Positions 1 to 12,729 of a stretch of DNA of 64,000 bases are shown in pieces. The stretch's first letter is position 1. Each line of letters begins with the position of its first letter. This DNA is from Steinernema hermaphroditum. Taxonomy: Eukaryota; Nematoda; Chromadorea; Rhabditida; Steinernematidae. Location of the stretch: the NCBI GenBank assembly GCA_030435675.1, contig CM059621.1:9362001-9426000 (forward strand), given 5' to 3'. A program made the translations under genes and the position numbers. Under the pieces are notes generated by a model. That model made no database searches, had not been told where the DNA came from, and saw only the letters and a program-made list of their open reading frames with translations.

Positions 1-642
1 GAGCGCGTGGCGCCGTGGCTGCTCCTCGAAGGCCCATTCGAAGGGTTCCGCTCCGGGCGGCTGCTCTTGGAGCACTCCGTTGGTGAAGCAAGAAAGCGTC
101 AGGGGCGCCCCCTCGGACCCGCTGACAACCTTCTGGTCAGCGGTGATGGCATCTGCTTCCGGGCACGCCTCAAGGGCGCACCCCTGAAGAGGGACTGTCG
201 GCGAGAGTTTCGCCAGGTTGAAGACCGCGGCGACGCCTTTGGCGAATGGCGCCGAAAGCCACCTGTTCTTGCAGTCGCAGGCCACTTCGAGTCCACTCAA
301 ATTCACTTGCACTTGCTCGGCGTCAGCGAAAGCTTGCCACAGGAGGAGAGAGGAGGACGAGGCCGAGAACTCTACGGTGTTCAGGTTCTTCAGATGAGTG
401 AACACAAAGGGATCCAGCAACACTTCCGAGCAGTTCTGCACGGACAGTTTCGAGGTTTCACCAAAACTTGCAACATCGGACTTCGATAAATGAATCTGAC
501 CGGTCGAACAATTGATACGTGTCCACTCAGCTTCACCTTCATCACAACTAAGTTCACCACGTTCCGATGTCAACCAGCAATTCCGCAGGCTTTCAACGGA
601 AAGCAGACAAGTGAATAGCACAACAAATATGTATGTTCTCAT
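1..642 (-). CDS. LRR/Ig receptor, Trk-like, N-terminal part (runs off window)
   Basis: An uninterrupted minus-strand frame of 214 codons starts at the ATG at 642 and is still open at base 1, so the gene continues outside the window. It begins with a signal peptide (MRTYIFVVLFTCLLSVES) and a cysteine-containing cap. Leucine-rich-repeat-like text follows (SEVLLDPFVFTHLKNLNTVE), then a C-terminal LRR cap with the pattern CDCKNRWLS. The visible end, around GAPLTLSCFTNG, looks like the first strands of an immunoglobulin domain. This order (signal, short LRR block, CxC..W cap, Ig) is that of Trk-type receptor tyrosine kinases, but it also occurs in other LRR-Ig adhesion proteins. The kinase domain is not in view, so Trk is an inference. 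Expected site: cell surface. Confidence 0.6.
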   Translation of the reverse strand, partial: MRTYIFVVLFTCLLSVESLRNCWLTSERGELSCDEGEAEWTRINCSTGQIHLSKSDVASFGETSKLSVQNCSEVLLDPFVFTHLKNLNTVEFSASSSSLLLWQAFADAEQVQVNLSGLEVACDCKNRWLSAPFAKGVAAVFNLAKLSPTVPLQGCALEACPEADAITADQKVVSGSEGAPLTLSCFTNGVLQEQPPGAEPFEWAFEEQPRRHAL

Positions 643-732
643 GATATGTGTTAGATGAATAAGAAATATTTTTATAACAGGGGAAACAGTAACAATCAAT
701 GTTGAATGATCCACAAGTGCCGGATCCTCAAC

Positions 733-1416
733 TTACGCCTCAGTCTTAACAGTCGACTTGCCATAGCGGGACTTCGCGGGCTTGATGGCGCGAAGCAAAT
801 GAGAAGCACGGAGCACTGCGATCTGAAACACACACAATTTAGGCGAGAGCGGAGACGGCGCGAGCGTGTGCGGACACATAGAGCATAGAGACAAGCCCGG
901 CCCCTTTCATGAAAATCATATACCGTAGTTTAGAAGCAGGCTAATTCCCGTGTAAACGAGAAATTACGTGTAACCAAGCCACAGAACACAGGTAAAATAA
1001 GAGATAGGGGACTTACGTTGGCCTGGCGGGGGTTGTGCTTCTTGACGATGCTCTTGACGCTCTTGAGAGTGCGGCGGGCGTCCTTCTTCAAAGTGATGGC
1101 GACGGGGACCTCACATGGGTTTCCGGTAATGGCTGCAACGTTACACGTAAATCCTAGATCATCCATAACCGGAAGACTAACCTTTTCCTCGCTTGGTGGT
1201 AAGAACTAGGGCTTTGTTTTCAAAATCGGCGCGGATATCAACACCCTTAGGCTGGACAAGTCCGCTGCTCGAGAAGATGTTGACTCCCTTAAGGTTGAAC
1301 TTCTCGCTGCTGAACTTGGCGGGGAACCCACGTCGCTTCTTCAGGAAAGCGGAGTTGTTCTTAAGGATCTCCCACTGGACGTCGACGGAAGCGTTGACAA
1401 CCTCGGTGTTAGCCAT
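733..1416 (-). CDS. rpl-28: 60S ribosomal protein L28 (eL28)
   Basis: Three exons on the minus strand (1416-1182, 1132-1017, 822-733) give 146 residues in phase. The N-terminal half has the eL28 signature: W.ILKNNSAFLKKRRG, then FSSEKFNLKGVN and SGLVQPKGVDI. The C-terminal half is basic (KKDARRTLKSVKSIVKKHNP). The protein is a structural component of the large cytosolic ribosomal subunit. Intron 1 is 49 bp; intron 2, of 194 bp, is long for this region. The start is the first ATG of the conserved exon. Length matches the family. Confidence 0.93.
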
Positions 1417-1858
1417 TATGTACCTGCAGAGAGAACCAATAATTTGAGCAAAAACAAGCGACGCAAATCACTACAAAGACGAAGCTGGCGACGAAGCAAA
1501 GCTCCCCACGTCTCCTACGAATTGCACGGCACATGGGGTAACAAACGGCGACGGATACAACAACAAAAACGCTGAAAACTTTTGCCAAAATTCGCTAAAA
1601 ATCGGTCAGGGCGTGAGGCAAAAGGCGCTGTCGGGATTTTAGGCATTCGTTGCCTGACGCGCTTGCGTTTGAACATTACGGTGGTTGTTAGGAAAGCTCT
1701 CACATTCGGTAGTCGTGATTTATGTTGCTCTCTCCATATGATCGTCTAAATAACGGATGTCTCGATCATCGAATTGCCTAGACAGCGAATCGTGTCTCGT
1801 TCGCCAACTGACTCACCTCTGGTTTCAGATTCCTCATTCTGAGTAGGTTCCGCATGTC
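1417..1858. other. Intergenic region between divergent rpl-28 and cdc-7
   Basis: About 440 bp without a convincing gene. It lies between two genes read outward, so it should hold both promoters. A TTTCAG acceptor-like site about 30 bp before the cdc-7 ATG (near 1828) may be a trans-splice site. No repeat was recognised. Confidence 0.5.
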
Positions 1859-3386
<1,528 letters not shown>

Positions 3387-3462
3387 TCTCGTTCCAGTCA
3401 TGGATGCTATGTACAGTATGTTGCACCATTTATCTTTGTTCAAATAAATAACCTCGCAGAGT

Positions 3463-6190
3463 TTAACTCGGATTCTCGTAGTACTCACGCACAAGTTCCC
3501 GAGAACGAAGATCGGACTGAAAGGAAAATTCAGTGGGAATGCAGATGGATTAGGCCCTACCAGGTGGATCGGCTGTGGAATCCTACTCACAGCTGAGCGG
3601 TAAACGATTTTGCCCGCTTCTTCCAGATCAATACCGTACCCGACGGAGACGAACAGCGGAACCTTCGAGTTCTGGGTCTTTACTGCCTGCAAATTTTCCG
3701 AGAACGGGAGACGGAACGGTCCCGGCGTCTTCCTGGCCTCCGACATCTTGGTCACTTCCTACAACGGCGATGGAAACGAAGCATTACGGAGAACGAACTT
3801 TCTCGAGATTCTTTAGCTCGTCTTTAGGCGCTCTCGAGTCGATCAACGGCGACAGATTCAGTGATTTCGACACCCCGATCGTCGGAATCCCACAGCGGTG
3901 GCCGATGTGGCACGCCAGCCCGAACTCCCTCGAGTGGTACTTCCCGTTGGCGTCGACGAGCACCACGTCGGCCTTCGTCTCTGGATGCATTCTTGAGCAC
4001 TTCAGGATGAGGCGGGACATCGGTTCTGCCTCACGCACCGCCAAGAAGCTGTTGATGTACGGGTAGGGGATGTACTCTATCTCGTCCATCTCGTGGATGA
4101 CCTGAATCTATCGTAATCCTATCCGAAAGGAGCTGCGTCTACCTGCAGATCTGGATAGCTGAGTACCGTATAGCTGACGACAGCGAGAGAGTTGTTCGTC
4201 TTGCAGGTGGAAATATCGATTCCGCCGATGTACCGTACTCCAGCCTCGTTTATCAGAGACATGGAAGACTTCGCCTTGCACTTCTCCTCGAATCGGATGC
4301 ACTCTGCCTTCAGTGGCTCGCAGTGGTCACCTCGGTAGGTGACGCGCAGGAAGCGGACGTAGGCCAAAGAGACGCCGACAGCGCAGTAGATGGACGTGAC
4401 CATAATAGGAAGGAACGGCATGCTTCCTCTGAAGATGACCTGGAAAAGGGCGTCAGGCTGGAACTTGGATGGAATCCTTACCTCGTGCAGAGTGCATTTG
4501 TAGATCTCCGTGGCCACCAGTCCCGCTATGTAGAGGCGGTCAAGAAACGGCACCACGGCACTGGAAGCGATCTTCAGAGTGGACATCAACAGCGAGATGT
4601 GCAACAAGATGACGAAGGACAAAAAGGCGTATTTGAAGCAGCTCTCCAGAGGGGTAAAGAAGAGTGGCAGGATTGAAGTATATCCCGAAACGCAGAGAAG
4701 AACGAAGCAAGAGACGTAGCGGTAGTCCTAGGAACGCAGAGTAAGAGCGGATGGCGCTCCGCGCCACTCACCTTGAGAGCCAGGACTGTCAAGGGCACCG
4801 AAATCATGAGGATGGCCTTCTCGTGGACGTGCCATCCGAAGAAAAAGAAGGCGAAGCTGCACAGTACCATGTCAACGACGATGTCCCCCCGCGGGTTCTT
4901 CATTCTACGGTACACCAAGGGAGTGAGTGCCATCAAGATGAGAGAAAGCGTCGCCAGGGGAGATACGTTCCAGAGCACACTGTGGGAGTACTCCTAAACT
5001 ACCTCTAGAACGAACCAAGAAAGATCTTTTGCGAACCTTAACCAGTCCAGAAGTGTATTGAGACAGTGTGGGAACGAAGGGAAGCAGATTCGGGAAGCAC
5101 CGTGCCACCTGGAAAGCCACAAAATCGGCGGCGTTGTAGATTGCCCAGAAGTTGGGCGCCCAGAGGGCATGTGTGAGTCCGCGGTGGAATGGGAAGAGCC
5201 GCGAGAGAATTTGTCCTAACAGCTCGAAGCTACCTAAACAGCCGATCCGCTCGCTGGGCAGCAATGAATCACCAACCTGCCAGCAGGAATGGTCCAAAGG
5301 AGGCCACAAGGGGCCCCCCAACGGCCAAGGCGAGTTTAACGAAGCGACCTACGAAGGCCTTGTCCAGAGGCAGTAGGAAGGCGACCAAGTAGTGTGCAAC
5401 GTAGGCAGGGACATAGTACAGATAGAGATGCTTGAAGTTCAGCAGAACCGAGAAGAACAGCGCACCCTGGAAGCGCAACAGGAAAAAGTTTAGTCAAACA
5501 TCAGCGCCGCTCACCAGCAACGGTCGTCCGGAGGCGATCGAGGCGACGGAGAGAAGAAGCCAGGCGGTGAGCATTGAGTTATACTGGAAGTGCACGTTGT
5601 CGATCAGGATGAGCGCGGGATTCGATGCGAGCAGCACGAATCCGACAAATTTCAGGCGCGCGGCGTGCTTATCCGACGGCCACTGGAGCGAAGAGACGAC
5701 GCAGCGCACACACAGCCAGGCGGCGGCGATCTAAACCTAAACTGGATGACTCAAATCGGCAGATGAACGGCACTCACGTAGAACAGATCGGTGAAAATGA
5801 CAGAGAAGCGTTGGAAGTAGAGTGTGGAGGCGGAAAAGAAGGGCTCCGCATGGAGCACGAGGATTCTGGAGTCGACGACGGCGGCAACGCGGGCAAGGAG
5901 CCACTCGAAGTAGGCGAAGAAAGGAGGGTAGTCGAGGGTCCACTCGGAGACGGCGGAGCGGTACCACTCGGCGAGGGGCAGGTGGTGCGTGATGGCCATC
6001 CAGTTCCTGTGAACCTGAAGAAGAAGATTCGGAGCAACGCTGGAGAGGAACCGACCTCAAAGTCCGTGGATGTGTACGAGTCCAGGAGGGCGCATTTCAG
6101 CGTCACGACGGCGACGACGATGGCGAGGTGGGCGCGGAATCCTCCGGATTCCATCGCAGCGGCGAAAGGGACACTCTGGAGGGACGCCAT
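3463..6190 (-). CDS. ALG8-ENDOV: Fusion protein: ALG8 glucosyltransferase + endonuclease V
   Basis: Eleven minus-strand exons (6190-6056, 6014-5778, 5730-5515, 5466-5277, 5233-5043, 4993-4772, 4727-4482, 4439-4143, 4101-3799, 3758-3561, 3516-3463) join in phase into 762 residues. The first ~520 are the multi-pass ER enzyme ALG8 ([47 protein letters not shown]), which adds the second glucose to the dolichol-linked N-glycan precursor. Without a stop, exon 8 runs from the last ALG8 membrane segment ([17 protein letters not shown]) into endonuclease V: GGIDIS with the first Asp, [12 protein letters not shown] with the Glu, VLVDANG with the second Asp, then [16 protein letters not shown]. EndoV cleaves inosine-containing nucleic acid. 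From memory the C. elegans gene C08H9.3 has the same fusion and a similar length. How one chain serves ER membrane and nucleic acid is unclear; the start (MASLQ) is my choice among nearby ATGs. Confidence 0.87.
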
Positions 6191-6907
6191 CGGAACGAAA
6201 ACGACGAGGTACGGTATCAGCTGACAACAACCATCTTCACACAGGGCCGTCGTGGCGGGAGCTTTTGGTGGCTTGTCGCAGCCAGAATAAGTAAGCCTCA
6301 CGTACCATACCCTTCTCCGAAACGGCGTCGAGATTTCGACCAAAAGTCCTGTTTGCCTTGCGATAAGAAAGAATCTAACGCGTCACCGTCTAGAAGCGAT
6401 TAGGGAAACGCGTTTCATCGGAGTCTCGGCTCCTCCCCCGACGTTTTCGAACCTTTTGGCTCCAACTGGAACTGTCCTAACGGTCAATTTTCCGTGGGTG
6501 CCCTCATTATAGCCTCCCGAGCCTCCTCCAGGCGCGCCATCTGTCGCCCCATTTGCATCTTTTCGTGACGGAACCGGTTCCCCGGCCTCATATTCGGGCT
6601 GTTCACCTTCGATTACCTCTGCCGATCGCTATTCTAATGCCTCCAGAGCCGATCGTTTGTTTTCGATGTGCGCTGCCCTCTGTCCTCGAGGAGCGGCGCC
6701 TTCTCGTCGGAATTCGGAAGAAGGTTCGGAGGCTGTTTTCCTCGCGTCGGCCCGCGGCGGAAGATCGAATAATCGCCTCGTTTCGAGTGTTTTGGCGTTT
6801 CGCCTCACGGAAATACGCCATCGTCCCACTTTTGATTCCCCATTTACGCGTGCGCATTCGTCAGCGCTGACGCTTTCAGGTGATGCACCCCTGAAGACGC
6901 CAGTCTG
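6191..6907. other. Intergenic region upstream of ALG8-ENDOV and the small membrane protein
   Basis: About 700 bp between divergent genes. A TTTCAG acceptor sits at about 6874-6879, just before the downstream ATG, so the small gene may have a spliced or trans-spliced leader. No conserved coding text or repeat was recognised. Confidence 0.4.
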
Positions 6908-7192
6908 ATGAAGCACTCCGGAGAGATCCCCGACGGCGTCCTCGACCTCCTGGGCGCCGCCTCGACGCCGAACGTCTCCGAAGGCGCTATAGGACCGGCG
7001 ACGACTACCGTACTGGTGCCTCTAGAGCCGGCGTCGCCCTTTGACTTCCCAGCCGTCTACGTCGCCGTGTGCATTCTCGTCGTCGCCTCCGTGTGCCTCG
7101 CCATCATTTTCGCCCGCTGGACGGTCCACAGAAAGCCCACACGCAGAGACCGACGTATCTCGAGCTTCGAGCAGGTCTCCACCTACCTCTGA
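6908..7192 (+). CDS. Small single-pass membrane protein, unknown
   Basis: A 94-residue ORF with one clear hydrophobic segment (AVYVAVCILVVASVCLAIIF, about residues 47-68). An acidic, Pro/Thr-rich N-terminal part precedes it, and a basic stretch (RWTVHRKPTRRDRR) follows. By the positive-inside rule the N-terminus should face outside or the lumen (type III, no cleaved signal). It is preceded by a splice-acceptor-like TTTCAG and followed by A/T-rich sequence with ATAAA-like signals near 7240. I do not recognise a family. It could also be the last exon of a larger gene. Confidence 0.55.
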   Translation: MKHSGEIPDGVLDLLGAASTPNVSEGAIGPATTTVLVPLEPASPFDFPAVYVAVCILVVASVCLAIIFARWTVHRKPTRRDRRISSFEQVSTYL

Positions 7193-7261
7193 CGACCCGA
7201 ACAAGCTTGTACATACTGTGCGAACGAGTGCTTTATACCAGATAAACACAAAAAGAGTCTT

Positions 7262-7894
7262 TCACCCTAGTAGAGGGACCCGCGGAAGAGGCTCGACCTT
7301 CTCGATCGTCCATTTCGACTTCCCGGCGCTCATCTGAAACGGCGACCTTGTTCCACTCCCCTCGGCGCCCCTACCAGAACACTCCTGATGCCGAGCGCCT
7401 CGGCGGCGACGCAGTTCTCCTCGAGGTCGTACACGAAGAAGCACTCCCTCGCGTCCAGTCCGAGTCTCCGCAGCGTCGTCTGTCGTGAGGAGCGCCGTCT
7501 TGAATCCGCTCCTTCGGAGGGCGGAGATCGCCTCGAAGAAGAGCTCGTCCTGAACGGGCGTACAGTACGGCCGGAGGTACAGTATATCGGGACCATGTCT
7601 GGTGTCCTCCAGGGTGAGTCGGTCGAAGTGGGTGCGAACCTCTTCGGCGACCTTCTGCTTGACGATCACGGAGAGTTCCTCCGTGGAGATGTGTCCGAGG
7701 TTGAGGCCCTTCTTGAAGGGTGTTATCTCGGGGTACTTCTTCACTATCACAGCCGTGGAACTGTCCTAAGATGAGGACCTACTTTTGGAGAGGACTCGCA
7801 AGCCATCCTCGCAGTCATGGTACCTCAGCATGACGTCTCCCATATCGAAGATGACCGCGCGGAAGACGCCAGAAGCAGCACCGTCGACCACCAT
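7262..7894 (-). pseudogene. Broken HAD-type phosphatase (ACAD10/EPHX2 N-domain-like)
   Basis: Minus-strand text begins with a HAD motif I-like stretch (VIFDMGDVMLRYHD) and continues with a cap region (GHISTEELSVIVKQ) and motif II (GFKTALLTTDD). It then jumps straight to motif IV-like text (GLDARECFFVYDLEENC.AAEALGI) in another frame. The roughly 50-60 residues that normally separate motifs II and IV, including the motif III lysine, are missing. The usual DD of motif IV reads YD. An in-frame TAG separates the first and second segments, with no plausible intron between them. I read this as a pseudogene with an internal deletion and a frameshift. A second, different HAD fragment lies at 18552-18774. 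Confidence 0.7.
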
Positions 7895-8205
7895 CCGCCT
7901 TCGAAGAGAAAAGGAGTGCTTATCATCCGAAACGCCTTTCGATCAGATAGCCTCAGGTGATAAGGCGACACATCTCTATGGAGGAACACTTTCCACTTTT
8001 TTCGGGATGGAGACGTTGTTCCCGAGACGATGTTCGCTCAAAATGTGTTATTGATCTATGATCGATCCGCGGCTTTGTGTCAAACTGCTATCAATGACAC
8101 AGTAAAAAAATCATGTGGACATCTAGACAGACGTCTGGAAAGCAATTTTCGAGAAAAACCAAACGTATCGTTGGTGTCATTGTCGTTGGTAACATTTAAT
8201 TATAG
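7895..8205. other. Unassigned stretch before the LINE nest
   Basis: About 310 bp between the HAD pseudogene and the recognisable start of the RTE element. No gene or repeat could be assigned. Confidence 0.4.
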
Positions 8206-8476
8206 AGAAACCGCGCCTACAGAAGACTTCCCGGTGATCCTACAAGCAGAGGTCGAAGAGGCTCTGAGACAAATGAAGAACGGAAAAAGCCCCGGGATCG
8301 ACGAAATTACTGTGGACATGCTGAAGCTTGCCAAGAAAGATCTGCTTCCGAGGCTGACGGAGCTCTTCAATAGATGCATCAGTCGCTGCGAGATCTCGAA
8401 AGCGATGGCAGATTCGGCAACAATACTCATCCATAAAAAAGGAGACCCTCTGCAAATCAAAAACTATCGCCCTATA

Positions 8477-8488
8477 TCGCTGCTCTCG
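8477..8488. repeat. Target-site duplication of LINE B, left copy
   Basis: TCGCTGCTCTCG; the identical partner lies at 10895-10906. Joining across it restores the codons for PISLLSGIYKLF of LINE A. Confidence 0.85.
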
Positions 8489-10894
8489 ATTTACGATTTA
8501 CGATTTATTTGTGGAATCTTCAGCATTACATCGAGCCACACCCCATATGAATCCATTGTTGTCGGTCCTCTTCTCGTGCTCGTTGTCGCCACCGTTGCAT
8601 TCCGAGTTTCTTCGTGAAATCATCTCGCCATCTGGTCCTCGGTCTTCCGATGGGGAGCGTCGTCGGTGGCCGCCATTCTTCGAGCTTCGTCGACCACTTC
8701 TCAGGCAGTTCACGAGCAGTCTTCCAGGCGTAGTTCCACTTCCTTCTTGTCACTGATCCGTGGGCGTCCTTCAGCTTTGTGACTCCTCTCAGCCATTCAT
8801 TCGTCCTTCTGTCCAGGAGCCTTACGCGGAGCATCCTCCGTTCCATTCGACGCTGACTGGTTTCCAGCTTTTTTCGTGCAGCCTTCGTTAGCGTCCAGGT
8901 TTCACAACCGTACAGCATCGCCGGTAGTACGCACTGGTTGAAGAGCCTTCTTTTCCATCGCATCATAACCGAAGGCGACGTCAGGAACTCCTGGTACTTG
9001 CGGAACACATTCCAGCCGCTGCGGATCCTTCGTCCGACTTCCTTCAGATGGTTTCTCGCGAGTCGCACTTCTTGGCCAAGGTAGACGAAGGCTTCGACTT
9101 GTTCCAGAGCGTTTCCGTTCAGGAGGATCGTCGCTTCTTCGTTCGCCATGACCTTCGTCTTTTCTGCGTTGATCTTGAGGCCGCTCCGGAGGGACGCTTC
9201 GTTGAGTTCGTCGACCATCTTCTGCAGCTCTTCCTCCGACGTGGCCACCAGTGCGATATCGTCTGCAAACCGGAGGTTGGACAGCCTCTCACCATTGACG
9301 ATGAGTCCGCAGTTCGTCCAGTCGAGTTCGCGGAAGATTTACTCGAGCGTCGCCGTGAAGAGCTTCGAGCTGATGACGTCTCCCTGCTGGGCCCCTCGTT
9401 GGATGCTGATCGGAACGCGGTCTTCTCCTAACTGGATGTGGCTCGCGGCTTCATCTTGGATCTTCCGGAGGAGGGCGACGATTTGCCGTGGTACGCCTTG
9501 CTGTTCGATTGCCTTCCAGGTCGCGTTGGCTGTCGAAGGCCTTCTCAAAATCGACGAAGACGATGTAGATCGGGACACGGTATTCGCGAGTCTTCTCCAG
9601 CAGCTCGTTGACGGCGTGTAGGTGGTCGATCGTCGAGAAGTTTCTTCTGAATCCGGCCTGTTCCACTGGCTGGGCGGCGTCCAAAACGTGCTCAATCCGT
9701 TGCACGATTGTCTTCGTGAGTAGCTTGTATATCACGGAGAGCAGCGAGATGGGCCTGTAGTTCTTGATCAGCAGCGGATCCCCTTTCTTGTACAGGAGCA
9801 CAGTCGAGGCGTCGGCCATCTTCTCAGGAACTTCGCAGCATCGCAGGCATCCGTTGAAGATGTCGGTCAGAGGGCGGATGAAGGTGCTCTCGCCCAATTT
9901 GAGCATTTCCACCGTGACCTTGTCTTGTCCAGGGCTTCGGCCGGTCTTCATCTTCTTCAACGCTTCTCGGACTTCAATTTCCAGGAATTCCGGGCAGTCG
10001 TCCAGCGCTTCAGAGGCTTCGTAGTCGACGTGCACCGTGGACGCGTAGAGTTCGTTGTAGAATTCCCTCACGGCATCGTGGATCATCGTCTTTGTCGTAC
10101 ACAGAGCGCCTTCTTGATTTCGTAGATGGACGATGTGCCTTCTTCCTATCGTCGTCTCCTTGTGTAGCGTGCGCAGGCCTCTCGCGTTTTTGACTGCTTC
10201 TTCCACGAGGAGTCGATGATGGTCGTTGATGTCCTTCCGGATTTCTCGGCGCACCATCTTGTTGAATTCGGTGAATTCCAGGCGGTTGGAGGCAGTTGCT
10301 TGGCGCTGGCGTAGCAGGTGTCGCTGGCGGAGAAGGGCGATCGTCGACGACTTCAGTCTTCGGGTCTTCTCTGCTGGCTCTTCGGCGAACTGGGAAGCTT
10401 CTCGGATGTAGTCCACGAGCTGGGTGTAGGCGAGTGGCGAGTTTCGGTCAATCACGGGCGGCTGGAGCGCGGTGGCCATCCGGAAGAGGTTCCGGTTGAG
10501 GCGCTTCCTCTCCTTCGGCGGTGGCTGAGTTCTTCTGGTTGCCGGCGTCGGTGGCTGGATGATGGCGCGAAGAATCCGGTGGTCCGATCCGGCATTGGCG
10601 GATCCCAGGACAGTCGAACTTCGGAACTTGATGGAGCGTGGGGCCAGAACGTAGTCGATGCAATTGCGGGTCCTTCGATCCGGGGAAATCCACGTCCATT
10701 TCCGTCCTGAGAGTTCCGAGTACGATCCTTGACTTCTGGGGGTGGAACATACGGCTTCCTGGTGTTCCAATCCTTCTGGAAGCCGGAGCGATCACTGCTG
10801 GAGGCGGATGTGAGACGGACGGTCGACCGCTCCGAGAGAGCGAAATGGACAACCGACCGCTCACCACGAACACACAGGCGAAAGTCTGCTGCTC
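8489..10894 (-). mobile_element. RTE-type LINE copy B with internal deletion, inserted in copy A
   Basis: Minus-strand element flanked by a 12-bp duplication (TCGCTGCTCTCG at 8477-8488 and 10895-10906). Reading from 10894: a start region like that of the fuller copy at 61.4 kb (MFHPQKSRIVLGTL), then a jump into the end of the endonuclease domain (GRKWTWISPDRRTRNCIDY). Most of the endonuclease, about 0.8-1 kb, is therefore deleted. The RT domain follows (FRRNFSTIDHLHAVNELLEK, YIVFVDFEKAFDS) and the RTE C-terminal region to about 8526. A frame break lies near 9530 in the RT. The 3' end is a short tandem tail, ATCGTAA repeats read on the minus strand. The copy cannot be autonomous. Confidence 0.85.
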
Positions 10895-11430
10895 TCGCTG
10901 CTCTCGGGGATCTACAAACTGTTCGCCAAGGTTATCACCCAGCGAATCGAAAAGATATTGGATGCAGCACAGTCGGAGAAACAAGCCGGGTTCAGGAAAA
11001 GATACTCGACCACGGACCATCTGCACGCAATCAACAAGCTATTCGAGAGGACCCGTGAGTATCGAGTTCCACTATGTATTGCGTTTGTAGACTTCGAAAA
11101 AGCGTTCGATTCGGTGGAGGTTAACGCAGTATGGACCGCCTTACAGGAACAAGGCGTCCCAGCGCAAATTGTGTCAATCATGAGAAGGATCTATCGTGAT
11201 GCCTAGTCTCATATCCGAATAGGAGTAGAACTAGTGCAGATCGATATCAGACGAGGAGTTCGACAAGGGGATGTTATAAGCCCCAAATTGTTCGCCGCAA
11301 CACTGGAAGGCGTCTTCAGAAGGTTGAGGTGGGACGAATACGGCATAAACATCAACGGGAAAAGACTGAATAACCTCCGCTTTGCCGACGACATCGCCCT
11401 GATCGCCAACTCAAAGGACGAGCTCCAGAC

Positions 11431-12314
11431 CAGAGATCGGAATTCGGCCGTAAAAGTCATCGAGTCCGAGTCAGAGTCCGGACTCGAGTATAATTTCACG
11501 TCGAGTCCGAGTCCTAAACGAGTCCGGAACACAGTTTAGACTTTAAATTTTAAACGAAGACAACAACATGTTAAAGAACATCAACAATCAGATAGGAACT
11601 TAGCGTTCATGGTTAATCATGCATCATCATGAAGAGTTTGGTGGGATGTCCTCAAATGCTTCCTCATAGATGTGGCCACTCGTCCCGACAATTCCACGGA
11701 GCACGTCCTATAAGTTTGTCTGTATGTGTTTGTGAAACATCAAAACTTACTTGCACTTTACACCTTTCTGAGTTTCTTCAAAATAACTCCAGAGAAACTG
11801 AGTTCGCGGGTCTCTTCGCTTCTCCCCGCCAATGGACAGAGAAGAGCTTGAAAAGCTTGAAAGCTTGAAAGAGCTTGAAACCCTGATCAGCGACAAATAC
11901 GAATGGAAGATCGTAGCTTCCGAGTCGACGATCGTTGGGAATTCCGGCTTGTCCTGAGCGAATCTTGGCAGCAACTGGGCTAGACTTGTAGACACCCGCA
12001 TCGGAGCATCGACCGGGGCTTCCGACGTCATAGAAGATAAGCTTGTAGTTGGCATCCACCCATGCCATTCCGAGAATGGAGTGGAAAAACTTGTGGTTGT
12101 AATAGACGTTTCCGTTTCCAAAAACTGTTTCCGGAAACAGTTTTTACAATGGCGGAAACTGTTTCCGCAACTATAACTGGCTTTTAAGGCTGTTCATGAT
12201 AGGACTCGATTGAGACTCGAGTCCGGATTCGATTTGGGCTCGAGTCCCGAGTCCGGACTCGATGTTCTTAGCGCCATCGAGTCCGAGTCCGAGTCAGACT
12301 CGTTCCGATCTCTG
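11431..12314. mobile_element. hAT-like element with GAGTCC-rich ends, inserted in LINE A
   Basis: 884 bp with terminal inverted repeats CAGAGATCGGAA and an 8-bp target duplication CTCCAGAC (11423-11430 and 12315-12322). Subterminal regions on both sides are dense in GAGTCC/GGACTC words in inverted orientation. An 8-bp duplication and a CAG-start terminus fit the hAT superfamily. The interior instead carries a DDE_Tnp_4 (HARBI1-like) relic. Excising the element restores the LINE A codons DELQTMINELSEE. Confidence 0.75.
11778..12068 (-). pseudogene. DDE_Tnp_4 (PIF/Harbinger-like) transposase fragment
   Basis: The minus-strand reading YKLIFYDVGSPGRCSDAGVY then LPFVFVADQGF matches the central DDE_Tnp_4 pattern (Y.DVG..G..SDAGVF ... 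LP..FVAD..F). It keeps the two aspartates of that block. The fragment is short and turns into low-complexity FKLFQAFKLFKLF after the second aspartate. It sits inside the 884-bp element with an 8-bp duplication, which does not suit Harbinger (3 bp). It may therefore be captured or nested. Confidence 0.55.
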
Positions 12315-12729
12315 CTCCAGACAATGATAAACGAGCTCAGCGAAGAATCCCGAAAATTCGGACTGAAGATCAACGAGGCAAAGACCAAAATAATGGCACA
12401 TGAGGAACTCGACATCCGCCTGAATGATGTGTGTTTGGAATACGTCGAAAGTTTTGTGTATTTAGGACAAGAAGTGCAAATGATCCGGAACAGTAAAAAA
12501 GAGATCAACCGCCGAATCAGTTCGGGATGGAATGCCTTTCGCCAATACAAAGCTCTATTGACTTCGTCATCGGTGGAAATGAAGTGGAAGCGAAGATTAT
12601 TCGACATGTGCATCCTCCCGGCGATGCTTTATGGCTCAGAAACCTGGGCTCTGACCAAGTCTATGAAGAAAAGATTGGCGGCAGCACAACGGAGGATGGA
12701 ACGAAGAATGGTCGGCGTGAAACTCCAAG

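Noticed and set aside
10448..11090. Open frames across the junction near 10.73 kb suggesting a novel fusion
   Set aside because: They are shadows of LINE B, in which the endonuclease start is joined to its end by an internal deletion.
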